From: Trochalopteron elliotii | Lineage: Eukaryota > Chordata > Aves > Passeriformes > Leiothrichidae | DNA length: 64,000 bases | Reading direction: 5' to 3' | Assembly: GCA_024734555.1 (NCBI GenBank) | Contig: JANPWX010000097.1 | Location: 4,346,439 to 4,410,438 of the forward strand | Shown here: positions 50,428 to 62,741 of the stretch, piece by piece | Layout of the letters: the number at the start of each line of letters is the position of its first letter | Numbering within the stretch: the stretch's first letter is position 1 | The notes under the pieces: model-generated | Told to the model about the DNA's origin: nothing | The model's database searches: none | The model's input: only the letters and a program-made list of their open reading frames with translations | Translations under genes and position numbers: made by a program

Positions 50428-50905
50428 TCAGTACAAGGAAGACAAGGAGCTGCTGGAGAGGGTCCAGCGGAGGGCCACAAAGATAATTAGAGGTCTGGAG
50501 CATCTTTGTTATGAAGAGGGACTGCAGGAGATGGGGCTGTTTACTCTACAGAAAAGAAGACTGAGAGGGAATCTCACTAATATATATAAATATCTGAAAG
50601 GTGGGTCTCAAGAGGACGGCGCCAGACTCTTTCCGGTGGTGCCCAGCAGCAGCATGAAGAGCAGTGGCCATAAACTGAAACGCAAGGAGTTCCGCCTCAG
50701 CGTGAGGAGGAACTTCTTCATTGAGGGTGGCAGAGCACTGGAACAGGCTGCCCAGGGGGCTTTTGGAGTCTTCCTGTCTAGAGACGTTCAAAGCCCACCA
50801 GGACACGATCGTGTGTCACTTGCTAGAGGTGACCCTGTTTTGGCAGGAGGGTTGGACTGGATGATCTCCAGAGGTGTCTTCCAGCTCTAATAACTCCGTG
50901 AAGCA
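50428..50905 (+). mobile_element. CR1 LINE 3' fragment
   Basis: The sequence matches the CR1 3' region: GAGCTGCTGGAGAGGGTCCA, GGCCACAAAGATAATTAGAG, then GGAACAGGCTGCCCAGGGGG, and the terminal GGTTGGACTGGATGATCTCC AGAGGTG segment. The encoded C-terminal remnant has the RRLRGNLTNIYKYLKGG-like motif. It lies in sense orientation in FAM89A intron 1, about 400 bp after the gap. Its CpG-containing sequence is fairly well preserved, so it may be younger than the pair in TRIM67. Confidence 0.92.
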
Positions 50906-52770
50906 TATAAAATATGATATTGCTGAAAATCTGCCCAGTTCAAGACTGTTTTTCTTAGGCTAAAAAGGACAAGAAGCTCTTTTGAAAGGTCCTTCTTTGG
51001 ATTTAGAAGGACAGTGTAATGTGCTGAAATCTTAGTCTGCTACCAGTGTTTCAGCAGTTAGAGATAATTTCTTAAAAATGTGTATTAGAATTGCCAGTTT
51101 GCATTAAAGCTCAGGAAGGAGGGGTGTCTATCGACTACTGGGGCTTTCTTGTGCAGTGCTGTAAAAGGAAACATGGACATATGGTCTTAGGCGTCTTAAG
51201 CCTTTCCGAAAAAGCAAAGTTAACTCGTTAGACAAGTGTAATCTATTTTTTTTCCTAATGGGAAATCAAATGAGGTACTTCTAAAGTCATTTGATAACTA
51301 GACTTCCCCTTTAAACCTTCCTTTAATACTTGATGATAATTTGATAAAATACTTCTGAAGAAAAAGATACTTCTAAACGCATCAAAGACTTTCAAGCAAC
51401 AGGCTCCTTGGTTCCAGATGTACTTTTCTGTGGCCTGTACAAATTAGAGAGACTCTTGTGTACTAATAGGCTGCCTTTCATCAAGAAGATAAAAGCACTT
51501 TATTACTGATACTGAACACTCTTTCTTGCAGCAGCCAAAGATATTTTTATTGAGTGATGGGTTTGCTTTAAATTTTCCATAGTGAGCGAGGAAGAAATAC
51601 ACAGAGCATCTTTCCTTGCATGATCAAGCAAGGCACTGTGTATGTAAGTTTTTAAAGCTGAGAAAGTGCTGAACTTGCATGCTTTGGAGAGGGATGGACG
51701 AAAGGAGAGGCCATTTCAGAACTGAAGTCTGAGGAACAGAGTTATCATATGGAATTGTGCTCTATAGGTTGTCTTATCAAGAGTCAAACGCAGAAATCAA
51801 ATCTTGGCTGGCATTAAAAACTGTGCTAATGCTATCGGGGTTGGACATTTCTTCAGGCTTTTCTTACCTCAGGAATCATACTTGAAAGTTTTGAAGAGGC
51901 TGCATTTTTCTCAGTGGACTTCTTGTTTGATTGTTTGATATTAGTGGCAGCAACAGAAGAATAAGATATTAAACGTAACTATTTGGTTTAAAGACCTGTT
52001 ACGTTAATGCTGCTGAGCAATTTTCCCCTTGAAATTTGTGCTTGGTAGTCAGCAGAATTGAACTTCACAGAAAGCACTGAAGTGCTTTATGGAGCTCAGA
52101 AAATGGAGCTTCTGGTGAATGTGCTCCCACTTTCCTTGGGAGACAAAGGTTGCCTGTCTTTGGGTTGACTGTTTTGGCTCAACTCAGTCGTGGTTGCTTT
52201 TTGAGCAGTTTTGGACTGTAGTCTTATCCCTCAAACATTAAGCTCTCATGCAGGTCTGCCAGGTGGATCTTATGTTTGTATGTCATAGTGTTAGGTCCAA
52301 CTTCACAGCATCCTTTCTTACCTGGGGTGAGCAGTTTCTTTAGGTTATAAAGGAAAATGGGTGAGAAAAGTAGCATAGATCTGAGGTGGTGGAAAGACTT
52401 CTCTTTAATATCCTGGCAGCTAGCACAGTGTTCCATGTCTTGTCCTGAAGTCTTCACATTTAGCCTGTGCAGGACTTCGTGTTTTGGCTTCATGATGTCA
52501 CCAAGTAATTTGTGTTGTTCTTGAAAGATGCTGTATCCTGTTTTTCTCAATAGCATTCTGGTGTATGACTTCTTTTTTTCTCCTCACTTTTAGAAAGAGC
52601 TGCTGGTAGGATAGTTCAGCAATATCAAAGTAAGATCTTCATGCTAGCTTCTTGTGGTTTTCTTGTGTGCTGAGTGTATTGTCCTGAGAATTTAGAAGCA
52701 TAAGGGGAGGTAAGAGTTCTCATTCTGAGTAAAATATAGCCTGGTGTTCAGGTTGCAGTAAAGGCTGCTA

Positions 52771-52797
52771 TTTATTTATTTATTTATTTATTTATTT
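52771..52797. repeat. (TTTA)n microsatellite
   Basis: Nearly seven TTTA units in FAM89A intron 1. Confidence 0.95.
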
Positions 52798-53815
52798 CCT
52801 CTTGACATGAGTTGTGGCAGAAACTTTTTATTTGGTGAAACTGAGCCTCAGTAGGAACAGTCTGTCGGCTTAACACTTCCTTGAAAAATAAGGTTGAAAT
52901 GGCTGTTTCTCTAAAACCTCTTCTTGGATAGCGGTTTAAATTTGCTGCAAGACAAAACCTAGTTTTAATTTGATCTGACTTGGATAGGTGACAATGTCAA
53001 GTGAACTCTCCATTTTGCTGCCAGAGAGGGAGACTGAATTGAGTTAAATAAGTAGCTTTATTTCACTTCGCGGAGCAACATACTGGTTTTGTTCTGACAT
53101 AAAGATGCAGCCTTTTTTTAATGGGTCTTCAAATCTTTAGCTCGCTCTGGAACTAACATTTGAGAAGCTTAAGGAACAAAAAATATTAGGTGCTTAATTA
53201 TAATCAAGCCTATGCTTGAGTGGCACGTGAAAATACTCTGAAGATTTGCAAGATAGGACATTTGTACTTGTGTCACTTCTGCTTTAGTTTTGCTGCCTTA
53301 AAGTAGTGTGCTGTATTGTGCTGGCAATCTGGCTTTGTCAGATGCCCAGGTACATCAATATACAAAAGAAAATTAGAGTAGAAATACTTAGCTGGGAAGT
53401 GGGAAAATCAGTCAGAGTCCCATTTGAAATTTTTACTCCAGGCCATTTCAAACAAAAACAGAGTGCCTTGTGATGGTGTGAGAGAAAGATGTGTGAAAGA
53501 CACACATTGTTTCTGGAAAAATATCTCCCTTTCATGATGAGGAATATAGACTTTGTGAATTTATCTGCCATGGTTCCCATAGCAGTGAACTGCCTATTGG
53601 AAGTTAAGCACACCGTTCTAATACGTTTTGAAGAGCACTTTGCATTTGTTCTGTATTATTGCATCACATTGTTCCTTGTTCTTTTGTCCACCTGTCACCT
53701 TAGAAAATAAATTTTACTTCCACATTTCATAACTGTTCAAGGTGGAAAGAAGCTTGAACCTCTTGTTTAGCAACAGAAGATATATACTGCCATAGAAAGG
53801 CAATTGTAATGATGA

Positions 53816-53998
<183 letters not shown>

Positions 53999-55840
53999 AA
54001 GCAGGAAGATTCCCCTCAAGGCCGACTGAACTGAGGTTCTTTTGTCCTTCTCTCCCTGTAACACACCTCAACAAGAACGACTGGAATTTGTGTGGATCCC
54101 TCTTCCTGAGAAGGAACACCCAGCTACCCCGAGTTGTGTTAAATTCTCTTATTTTAACAGGCTGTCAGTACAAGTTACTCATGCAAATACCACTTGAGCA
54201 AAGTGCTGTACTTTAACTTTTGAAGAGTCCTCAGACATGCTTGACAAGAGTTTTCAATTTAATTTGGAAGGTGGGTGTTTTCATCTTACAAACATTGGTA
54301 GCTTATAACTGGAATTTTAATAGTAGAAGACAGCAGCGACTTCCTGAGTTGTAATAACTTCATAAGGGGGGAGGAAAGCCTCCGCTGTGGTGTAAATAGC
54401 TCTAGGCAATTTTTTGGGGGGGTCAGTGGCATTGATAAATGCATTTTGAACAGGCATCTAGATGCACACACATCCTCAGCACTACTAAGCTAGTTCTGCT
54501 CTTACCGGCTGCATCCAGTTTTGTACTGGATGAATTGTTTACACAGTTATTTTTTTTTTTTTTCTCCTTAAGCTAATTTATTCCTAGCTTACAAGCTGTA
54601 CGTGTGATAGTGAATATTATCAGCAGGGGGTTTTTTTTCTGTTGATCTAATTCACTTTCTTGGTACTGCCACTTGGCGTTAACTTTTATACTCTTCTCTG
54701 GATTTCTTGCATCGTCGTAGCTCTTTGACCTGCTAAACGCTGCTCTGAAATGGTTTGCTTGGCTTTTACTGCACTGCATAGTAAAAGCACATTTTCAAAC
54801 ATAGTCTGTCTGCCACTATGTGGCTTGGAATAACATGAACTCTTGTGCAAGTGTTCTTGATCATATGAAGAATAAGGAAACCTCTCATATGACACAATGG
54901 GACAAATTGCAATATTTTATACTGGGTGAACTTTGTTGCTGTAAGGTAGATGACAGCTCTTTTTAAAAATGCGAAATAAGTATTTTGAGCACATACTTTG
55001 CATATGTTAAAACTTTTTATACTAACTTGTTCTTTGAAATATAACTTATTTTTGTTTTCAGAACTTACTATAGCACTTGATTAAGTTTTTATTAATTCAT
55101 AGTGTGAAATGCTTAATCAGCTGAGAGTTGCCAACTATCTGAGTTTTCACCCTTCTCTATTTTAAGTAAAATCAACTCCCAATGCGATAATAGTTTCTAA
55201 AATTTAATTCTGAAGATTGCTGTAAAGCACAGTGCCTGAATATTGACACAAGGTAATAATTAAGGGCTTAAACCTCAAAGGGTTTTTGCATGGTTCATGT
55301 CTGACATGCATGCAGTTTGCAGGAAGAATTGGAGATCACATTCTGGGGTAGCTCCTGTGTTAATTTTTAACAAAGGCTAAGATGTTTCAGTGATAGAAGC
55401 CAAGAGACTTCCAGGGTGCATTCCCTCTAAAACTGGCTTATTTTAGTGGAATTCAAAGGCCACAAGAGTAAAGACTGTGCTGTAATTGTGTATGTGTATA
55501 AGTTCTTAATCTAGTCTGTGGCAGTGGTTGGATATTTTTTTAATGTTAATTCTGGTCTAATTGCTTCACTCACCCAAAACTAAACTGAATGATAAGGAAA
55601 ACACAGATAATTCAGATAGTTACATGTGTACTTAAAAGTTGTGTGCCTATGTGTGTATACATGTATTAATATATATACACACACATATTTACATGCAACT
55701 TTATGCTTTGACTTATGAATGTATAAGCTTTTGGTATAATTTGCTGTGCTTTTAGTATTTACAGGAGGCTTTTTCTAGTCTGTTGAAGTACTGCTATTTT
55801 CTTGCTCTTTCACCAAAAATAAAAAGCATGATGTTTAGCA
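53999..55840 (+). other. FAM89A: FAM89A 3'UTR
   Basis: The sequence from the stop codon to the poly(A) site is about 1.84 kb. It has AT-rich composition, a poly-T run near 54550 and an imperfect hairpin at 55650-55683 (TGTGTGTATA / TATACACACA). Further in-frame stops follow soon after the first (TGA at 54026-54028). Confidence 0.7.
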
Positions 55841-55870
55841 TAACTTTTTAATGTTGTGTGTATTTTAATT
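55818..55870 (+). terminator. Poly(A) signal and GU-rich downstream element of FAM89A
   Basis: AATAAA at 55818-55823 is followed about 30 nt later by ATGTTGTGTGTATTTT (about 55850-55866), a classic downstream GU/U-rich element. Cleavage is expected near 55840. Other AATAAA hexamers further right (for example 56279) lack such a clear downstream element. Confidence 0.75.
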
Positions 55871-56972
55871 TACCTTATCAGTGAATACAAACCCTACCCC
55901 CCTTCCCAACCCTCCCATAAGAAGACTAGGACTAATCATCACCCTGGACTGAAGAAAGCAATTTTTAAATTACATTGGAAAAAGTTCCACCTATCTCTAT
56001 TTGGAATGGAATTTCCTGCTTCTCTGTCTTAATTAGATTTTACTTGGTTTTGAAATCAGGAGAAAATCCTGTTTCTACTGCTAAAACCAGTGATTCTGTT
56101 TTACAGATCTTTAGACCGTGCCATTCCTTAATAGTCTCGGTGGTGAGAATGGACTTCAGCAAAACTCACAGTCCTTTCTCTTGCATAAATGAAAAAGTGA
56201 AATGATTTATGTTTCTAATCATGCTCATGATTTGGGCAACATGGAACATTTCGTTGGTATTCCCTGCACCAAGGGAAGAATAAAAGTCCTAATGCATCAC
56301 TCCACAAAATTTGGACTGAAAACCAGGATGGATTATAGGGACTTGCTAAGTTTTCAGTGCCCTGTTCCTTTTAATAACAGCATCTTGTGAGGGAGAGAAG
56401 TTACAGTCTGTATTCCTAAGGAAAACTCAAATAGGTTTTAAAACAAGAAGAAATTTGTTATTAAGTCAATAAACAGTTGTTTCCAGAGGCTGGGTTCTAC
56501 GCCTGGTGTTGCAGTTGTGAGCTCTATCTCTTTACTACATTATGACAGCACAAAGCAGGGGAATTGCTCTGAAAGGAGGGTGCTTGGTTCAAGAGTGTAA
56601 CTTGTTAAGTACTGAGTAGTTGCTACAGGCAGCTTCCAGTCCGAGTTTGGTGTGTGCACAATGGAAAGGAGTCACGTTACTACAAAAGCTTCCTACCCAT
56701 GTCCAAACCACATCCCAACACAACTTTCCCATTTTGATTCCATAACCCCAGTTCATCATAACTCCTAAGTTTTTAAGGGTATCTTTTAAGGGTATAGTGA
56801 GAGAAACACTCTACCCAGTGAACGCTGTGGAACTTTTCCAGTCCCACATAGCACATACAATAATGAGCAGGCCCAGGAAAAGACAGGTTTACAAGGAGAC
56901 CAGAACAGACAGGCTCCTGCTGCCCAGAGGTGGAAAACTGAGTACAGCAGTTCAGAAGGCAGTCTACCCTGG

Positions 56973-57000
56973 TATAGGCCCTTTCTCCAAAGGGCCTATA
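56973..57000. repeat. Perfect 12-bp hairpin with 4-nt loop
   Basis: TATAGGCCCTTT (56973-56984) and AAAGGGCCTATA (56989-57000) are exact reverse complements separated by CTCC. It lies about 1.1 kb beyond the FAM89A poly(A) site. Confidence 0.95.
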
Positions 57001-60000
57001 AATGTGGTAAATCAGTTAGAAATAATTGTTAGTTCTCCACTAGCTGTACTTGAAGTTTTATTTTTACTTCAACAGCATATCACCCTCATTCCATTGCTAT
57101 GACAACTGCACAGTCATACTGTCATAATTACATTACAGTTTAGTTCCCTGGAAATTTCCTTAGTCTACAAAAAGAGAAGAGTCTGGAAGGAGTGCTCCAC
57201 TTTGGAGAAAATGGGTGCCAAAAAGTAATGGGTGGCTGATACCATGACTAATATAACAGATGAGCATTTAGGGTCAGCTTCAGCTCCTGGTAAAGTCACT
57301 GTCAGTGCTATTGACTTTAGTGTGGATTGACTTCAAAGCAGGGATCTTTACAGGGATCTAACAAATCAGAATTTGTTACTTCCGTTACTGTGGAACAGCT
57401 GTATACTAAGATACAGGGGATATTCAAATACACACTACAAATGTATTACTGAAAGGTACTGCTTTAATGCACTGAAATGCAGTAGGCAATTATTAGAATA
57501 ACTTGTAAAAAGCATGAATGTTGCTTCAAAGAAAGAGTTTTCCAATAAAGATGGGGCAAAATTGCACTCAGTTTATGCATAGTTTAGATGCTTGCTAAAG
57601 TTGAGACTTTAGTACAATATTTGGTGTAGTCGTGAAATTGGAAGACTAGGAGAAGTATTAGGCAAAAATTATTATAGTATTTGTAATTAATTTAGTTCCT
57701 AATCATAGGTAACCAGATCATTTTATATGGCTTCTAAAATAAGTTGATTTTTAAAAATTATGTTTACAATTTCTTGTAAATAAGGCAGTTTGCAAAATTT
57801 TAAATGCAATGGAGAGAGTAGCAAAGCCCCCCCAGTGTTTATAATTGATCCACTTAGTACTTATTTACAAGCCTAAGGTTTTGTGTCACATTTAGCCTTC
57901 ATCCTAAGGAAACAGCATGTGCAGTAAATCTGTCCAGGCATTTTCTGTCAGTCTGCTTGCTATAAACTAGATCTGATAGGACAGAAGTTGGAAAGCTGCT
58001 GTGTTCTAAGAGTTCTAAGAAACCTTGTAAGGATTTGGTGCTGGAGGAGGAGAGAGACTTAACTGCTCCTTCCTTGGACAGGATCAGAGGTACAGCTCCC
58101 CTTTTGGTTTCTGTTTGGCCACCCAGCTGCCAGAAGGCAAAAGCTGGGTGGGTGGTCGTGCAGCTGCTGGCAGCTCTGCAGTGCCGGGTGCCAGTGGGGC
58201 ATGTGGGAAGGAGGTGAGTCTCAGCACGTCTTTTAGAGAGAGGATGAAAACTGCAGATATGTCAAGGGGCCCTGGGAAGCCCCCAGGTGCTGCCTTGAGG
58301 ACTCAGTGGGATGCTGGAAGGGAAGAGCAGTGGGGAGGAATTTTACAGTTTCTGAAGGCAGGAGCTTGGCACAGTTTGGAAGGAGAAGCTGAGGTCCTGG
58401 GGACATGAGTTCTTTGAAATCCCAAGCTTGATTAGTTCTGCTGCTGGCACCTTGGGGGACTTTTCTTGTCCTTTTTTGACCTGTTTTAGAGACTGGGTTG
58501 TGCTACTTGTTATGTATTTTTAATGTGACAGTCATTTGTTGGAGGTACACGCTTTTGCTTAACTGGAAAGAACATGTTTTCTTTGACTATATTTAGCTGC
58601 CTAGCTAAAGCCATCCATTTTCCTTAAGGAAAATTAGATTGCTCTGAGGGCAAAGGAAACTAATTCCCCCACTGTGCTGTTCAGCTGGCTGCTGGGGAGG
58701 AATGCGAAATAGGAGAATTAATCAGGTACATGCCAAAGGGAGCCCTAACAACAGGTCCTTTCTCCAATGTACAGCTCTGTTACCTTCAGCCACTTTGCAA
58801 GAATTTACTCTGTTTTTGTGATGCCTGCCTGTACAGGATACATTACCACAGCACTTTGAGGTTCATATTCCTTTTCATATGCTACATGCATTTTCTCAGA
58901 AACTCCATAGAAGTACATTTTTCCATCCACTATCTTTGGTTTATTTGAAATTACTACATTTAACTCTGGACAGCGCTACATGACCTAAGGAAATAACTTG
59001 TTCATTTTCTTAGCCAAGTAGTTAAAAGATTTCTCTTATTTGCAAAGTCATCTTCTATTGATTTTAACATTTTCTGTGAGTTTCCAAGCTCCCTATGTGG
59101 TAAAGCCTCTTAACTGCTTATTCTAAGATGCTGGCCACTCCAGCTCTGCAGGTAGCATTACAAACAGGCAGGGTCTGCTGTGAGGGCTAGGTTCTGCCAT
59201 GGCTGAAAGAGCCTGGGGGATCTGTGCACAGGGACACACTCTCTTGAGCTGAGGTAGTCTGGAAGAGCCGAGGTGGCCCCACAGAACCCAGATGTGCTCT
59301 GGGATTAAAGCCTAGGTGAGGCTGGATGTGTGCTGGGCTGGGACCTGCAGCTTGTAGGGCAATTGCATTTCATAAGGAATGAAGAGGATTAGCAAGGGGT
59401 TGTCACTGAGATGACTCACTCCGCAGTGAGTTTGGCTATTTGGTTTTAAATGACAGAGGAACTTTGGAGGGGATGGATATTCACTGCAAGTGTCTCTTTC
59501 TCTTAGTTTTTTGTTCCCCTCTCTTTCATCTGTTCTAATCACAAAACTTAATTAAATGAATGTGGAAACAACCAGCCCTAAGTAATGAAGCCCACATTTG
59601 ATTTCAGAGGAATGTGCTTTTAGCAGTAGAATTTACATTTTTCAGATAAGGTTGGTATGCAAGTTAAAAAGACAAAGCCATCTACTGCTGAAATACACAG
59701 ACTTGTGACTATTTTGGCTCTTTTTAAACTTTTGCCACAGATCTTAAATGCACTCGTGCTAAGACTTTATTAAGAGAATGTCTTCAAGAGAATGTAATCT
59801 TTCAGAATCCCTCAGTTTACTATGAGAGGAGAAATCCTATGCAAATAATGGATTGTTAGAATTTAGTGGCCAAAGCAGACTGTTTGGAATTGTTAGCACA
59901 TAGAGAGTTCAGTTCCATGTCAAGCCACTGCCTTAAATTCACGTTAGCAGTTCAATCCTCCTTGCAGTGCTAACTGCTCACTTTCACAAATCACAAACAT

Positions 60001-62039
60001 TTCTTCCACAGGTCAGAAACGTCCCTGTGATTATCTGGCTAGACACATGAGTAAGAGTTTGTGAGCTCCTTTTGGCTCAGGATACCAGGCGCTGTCACAA
60101 ACAATAAAGTTGCCTGTCTGAGCCCTACCAGCTCTTGCTTAAACTCTTCTGACTCGTCAAACAACAGAACCTTTTAAATCATTTACAAGCAGGCAGTGTA
60201 ATAAGGTCGTTACTTCAGTTATGAAAGCACCTGGATGACAGGGACAGTACATTTTGTTGGATTTTTTTCCTCTCAACTTTTTACAGTATATTTGGTTACC
60301 TAAATCTTGATTTTAACAAAACACTAATTATTTGTACTGAAAGGCCTCATGGATATTGGAAAATTCAAACATTGCATGCAGAGGTGAGCTAACAAGCGAA
60401 GTTTTGAACAGGTAAAGTACAAGCTTAAACAGGACCACATTTTAACCTGTTCCATTACTCCTAAACAACATCAAAGGCTGTTTGTATGGTGGAATAAAAT
60501 TACTTCTTATATGCTATGTTGCACTAAAGGTAAACGACTAAAATATTAAAATAGTTTGCTATAGGGGAAGGACATTCTCTTAGAATCAGCTGAAAAAAAT
60601 AGTGTATCAAATCAGAGAGAAAATTAATTTCTCATAGCATTAGAATATCAAAGCTCTGTTACCATTTGGTTTCTGTTCTGTATGAACACAGCATGTCTAC
60701 ATTGTTTCCAAGGGTCTTGCTATTTCTTTTTCTTCTGTTAGTATTGTACAAATCATACACAATCTTGACTTGTATCTTTAAAATAACCTTGCTCTTTCTG
60801 CCTGATACTTAGTCATGATGCTCAAATTGGAGAAGCATTTCCTTAAATACCTTGCATGATACATATAACCTGTAGAGAGAATGGAATATATAGCACCTAT
60901 TCAATGTCTAATTTGTGTGCATTTTTAGAAGCGGAAAGACATTTATGGACAGAGTTCTAGTGTATTTTTGGAGACCATCATTGCACAGTTGCTTGCATAC
61001 AGGATTAACCCTTAAGGAAAAATGAGAGAAGTAGAAATTTCCAGTATTCCCTGTGGGGAAGAAGGAATTCTGGTTTTTGCATATCTTTTATCCTGTCTCA
61101 TGTCCTTTCTTTTAGGATTTGCTTGAGGTCTGAGTTCTCATATGTAAATAGGTTTGTCTTGTCTCCAGTGCTTTGTGTGGTTACACAATAGGACTTTTTT
61201 TCACTTATCACTAGCCAGTCATTCAAAAAGTCCTTTCTGTTTCTGTTGCAAATGCAGGACTGTTTGAGGCTTTCAATGTTCCTTCTTCTCATAGAGAATA
61301 ATACTCCTTTCTGTGCTTTCGAATGCAGGTGTGTACAGGCAGAATACATCAATCAGTGAGAGAAGCCAAGCATATCTTGTTATTACCACCGACATTTATT
61401 TGTATAAGCATCTGCTAAAAAGTGTGCCCACTAATGAAAATTTACACTACAATTTCTTTTGCAAATTAGGAGGGAGTTTGTAGGGATGCATGTATTCTCC
61501 AGGAACAGAGATCTCAATGCATCATGCCCATTCTCTCATTCTTTGAATTACTTTCATTTGTAGGCACTGACTGTATTTTTGTTTCAGCTTAATGGTATTA
61601 CCCAGTGCCCACATCCTTACAAAAAGTTTGTAATAGATCTGAAGAGGTGCAGGTTGCCTTGTTCATTTAAAATTAAACCTTTAATGCTTTGTGGTCCTGC
61701 AGCCAAGGAATTTGATGCATTTTTGTGTCACTGGTTTATCAAGGCTAAGCAGGGAATAGTGGAATAGGAAGCATGCTACCTGGAGAATAAAATTGAAGGT
61801 CAAAAACTTTCTAAAAGACTAAGCCATCATCTTCACAATGGATTCCTCAAGTAAAATCTCGTATTTTCACAAAATCATATTGCGTGAATAAATGGTCATA
61901 GCTGAAAAACAACTGGGCATCAAACTGCCATTATATGCAGGAGGAGCTGATTAGTCTCCTAATTTAGGAAAGGTAGCTTAGGTTTGGCCTCTGAGAGCCA
62001 GAATTTCTGCCTGGCAGGGAGAACATCTGTCAGGAGTGC

Positions 62040-62112
62040 CTACCCATCCCAGCGGCTGGCGGAAGGACCAGATGACCTCTGAGATCACTTCTAGCCCTGC
62101 CTGATTCTGTGA
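62040..62112 (+). mobile_element. CR1 LINE 3' tail fragment (degraded)
   Basis: GGACCAGATGACCTCTGAGA, followed by TCACTTCTAGCCCTGCCTGA and TTCTGTGA, matches the end of an avian CR1, with one terminal octamer. The left boundary is uncertain because the sequence is decayed. Confidence 0.7.
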
Positions 62113-62690
62113 AAACAAAACTGTTCCCAAGGGGGTGGCAGAGGCAGCTGGCTGCTCAGGACAAAGGGCTGAGCCTTCAGGAGCAGCTGCTGCAAGGAGT
62201 TTAGAGGAGACAGCACTTTCCAATATAATGGCATGAAATGACAGATGGCACCTTCCACCCTGCCATTATAGTGAGGAAGGATCTGCCCACAAGGGCTTCC
62301 TGTTTTGCCACCCTTTATTAGGTCGTGTTGGAGAGGATTAAAAACACCTCTCTGAACTTTCAGTCAAAGTGCTTGTGCAGCTGAACTAGATCAGAATCAC
62401 CATGCTGGCATTTTGTTACATAAAAGTAGCTGACTAACAATGAGAGGAGGGAGACGTGATCTTTACATGCTTCTGATACTGTTTTATCAGGGACATGACT
62501 TTTTTTTAAACTGATACAATCTGTTCTGTTGCACAATACTCAAACTATTGTGGGAGGAAGGTGCCTTTCTTGCTGGCGGCCTTTTCTTTCAGTGTAGGAC
62601 CTTTGAAAAGACACAAGCAGCAACATTTCAAACATAGATAAGGCAGAAAATGCACAGGCTGTAGGAACAGGATTGACTTTCCTTCTATTT

Positions 62691-62707
62691 ACACACATAT
62701 ACACACA

Positions 62708-62739
<32 letters not shown>
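62691..62739. repeat. (CA)n microsatellite
   Basis: An (AC)n tract of about 40-50 bp with one CATAT and one CTC interruption on its left side. Confidence 0.95.

Positions 62740-62741
<2 letters not shown>

Noticed and set aside
61579..61767. 62-codon open frame with several Cys and His
   Set aside because: The Cys/His spacing fits no zinc-finger pattern I know and there is no splice or homology support.
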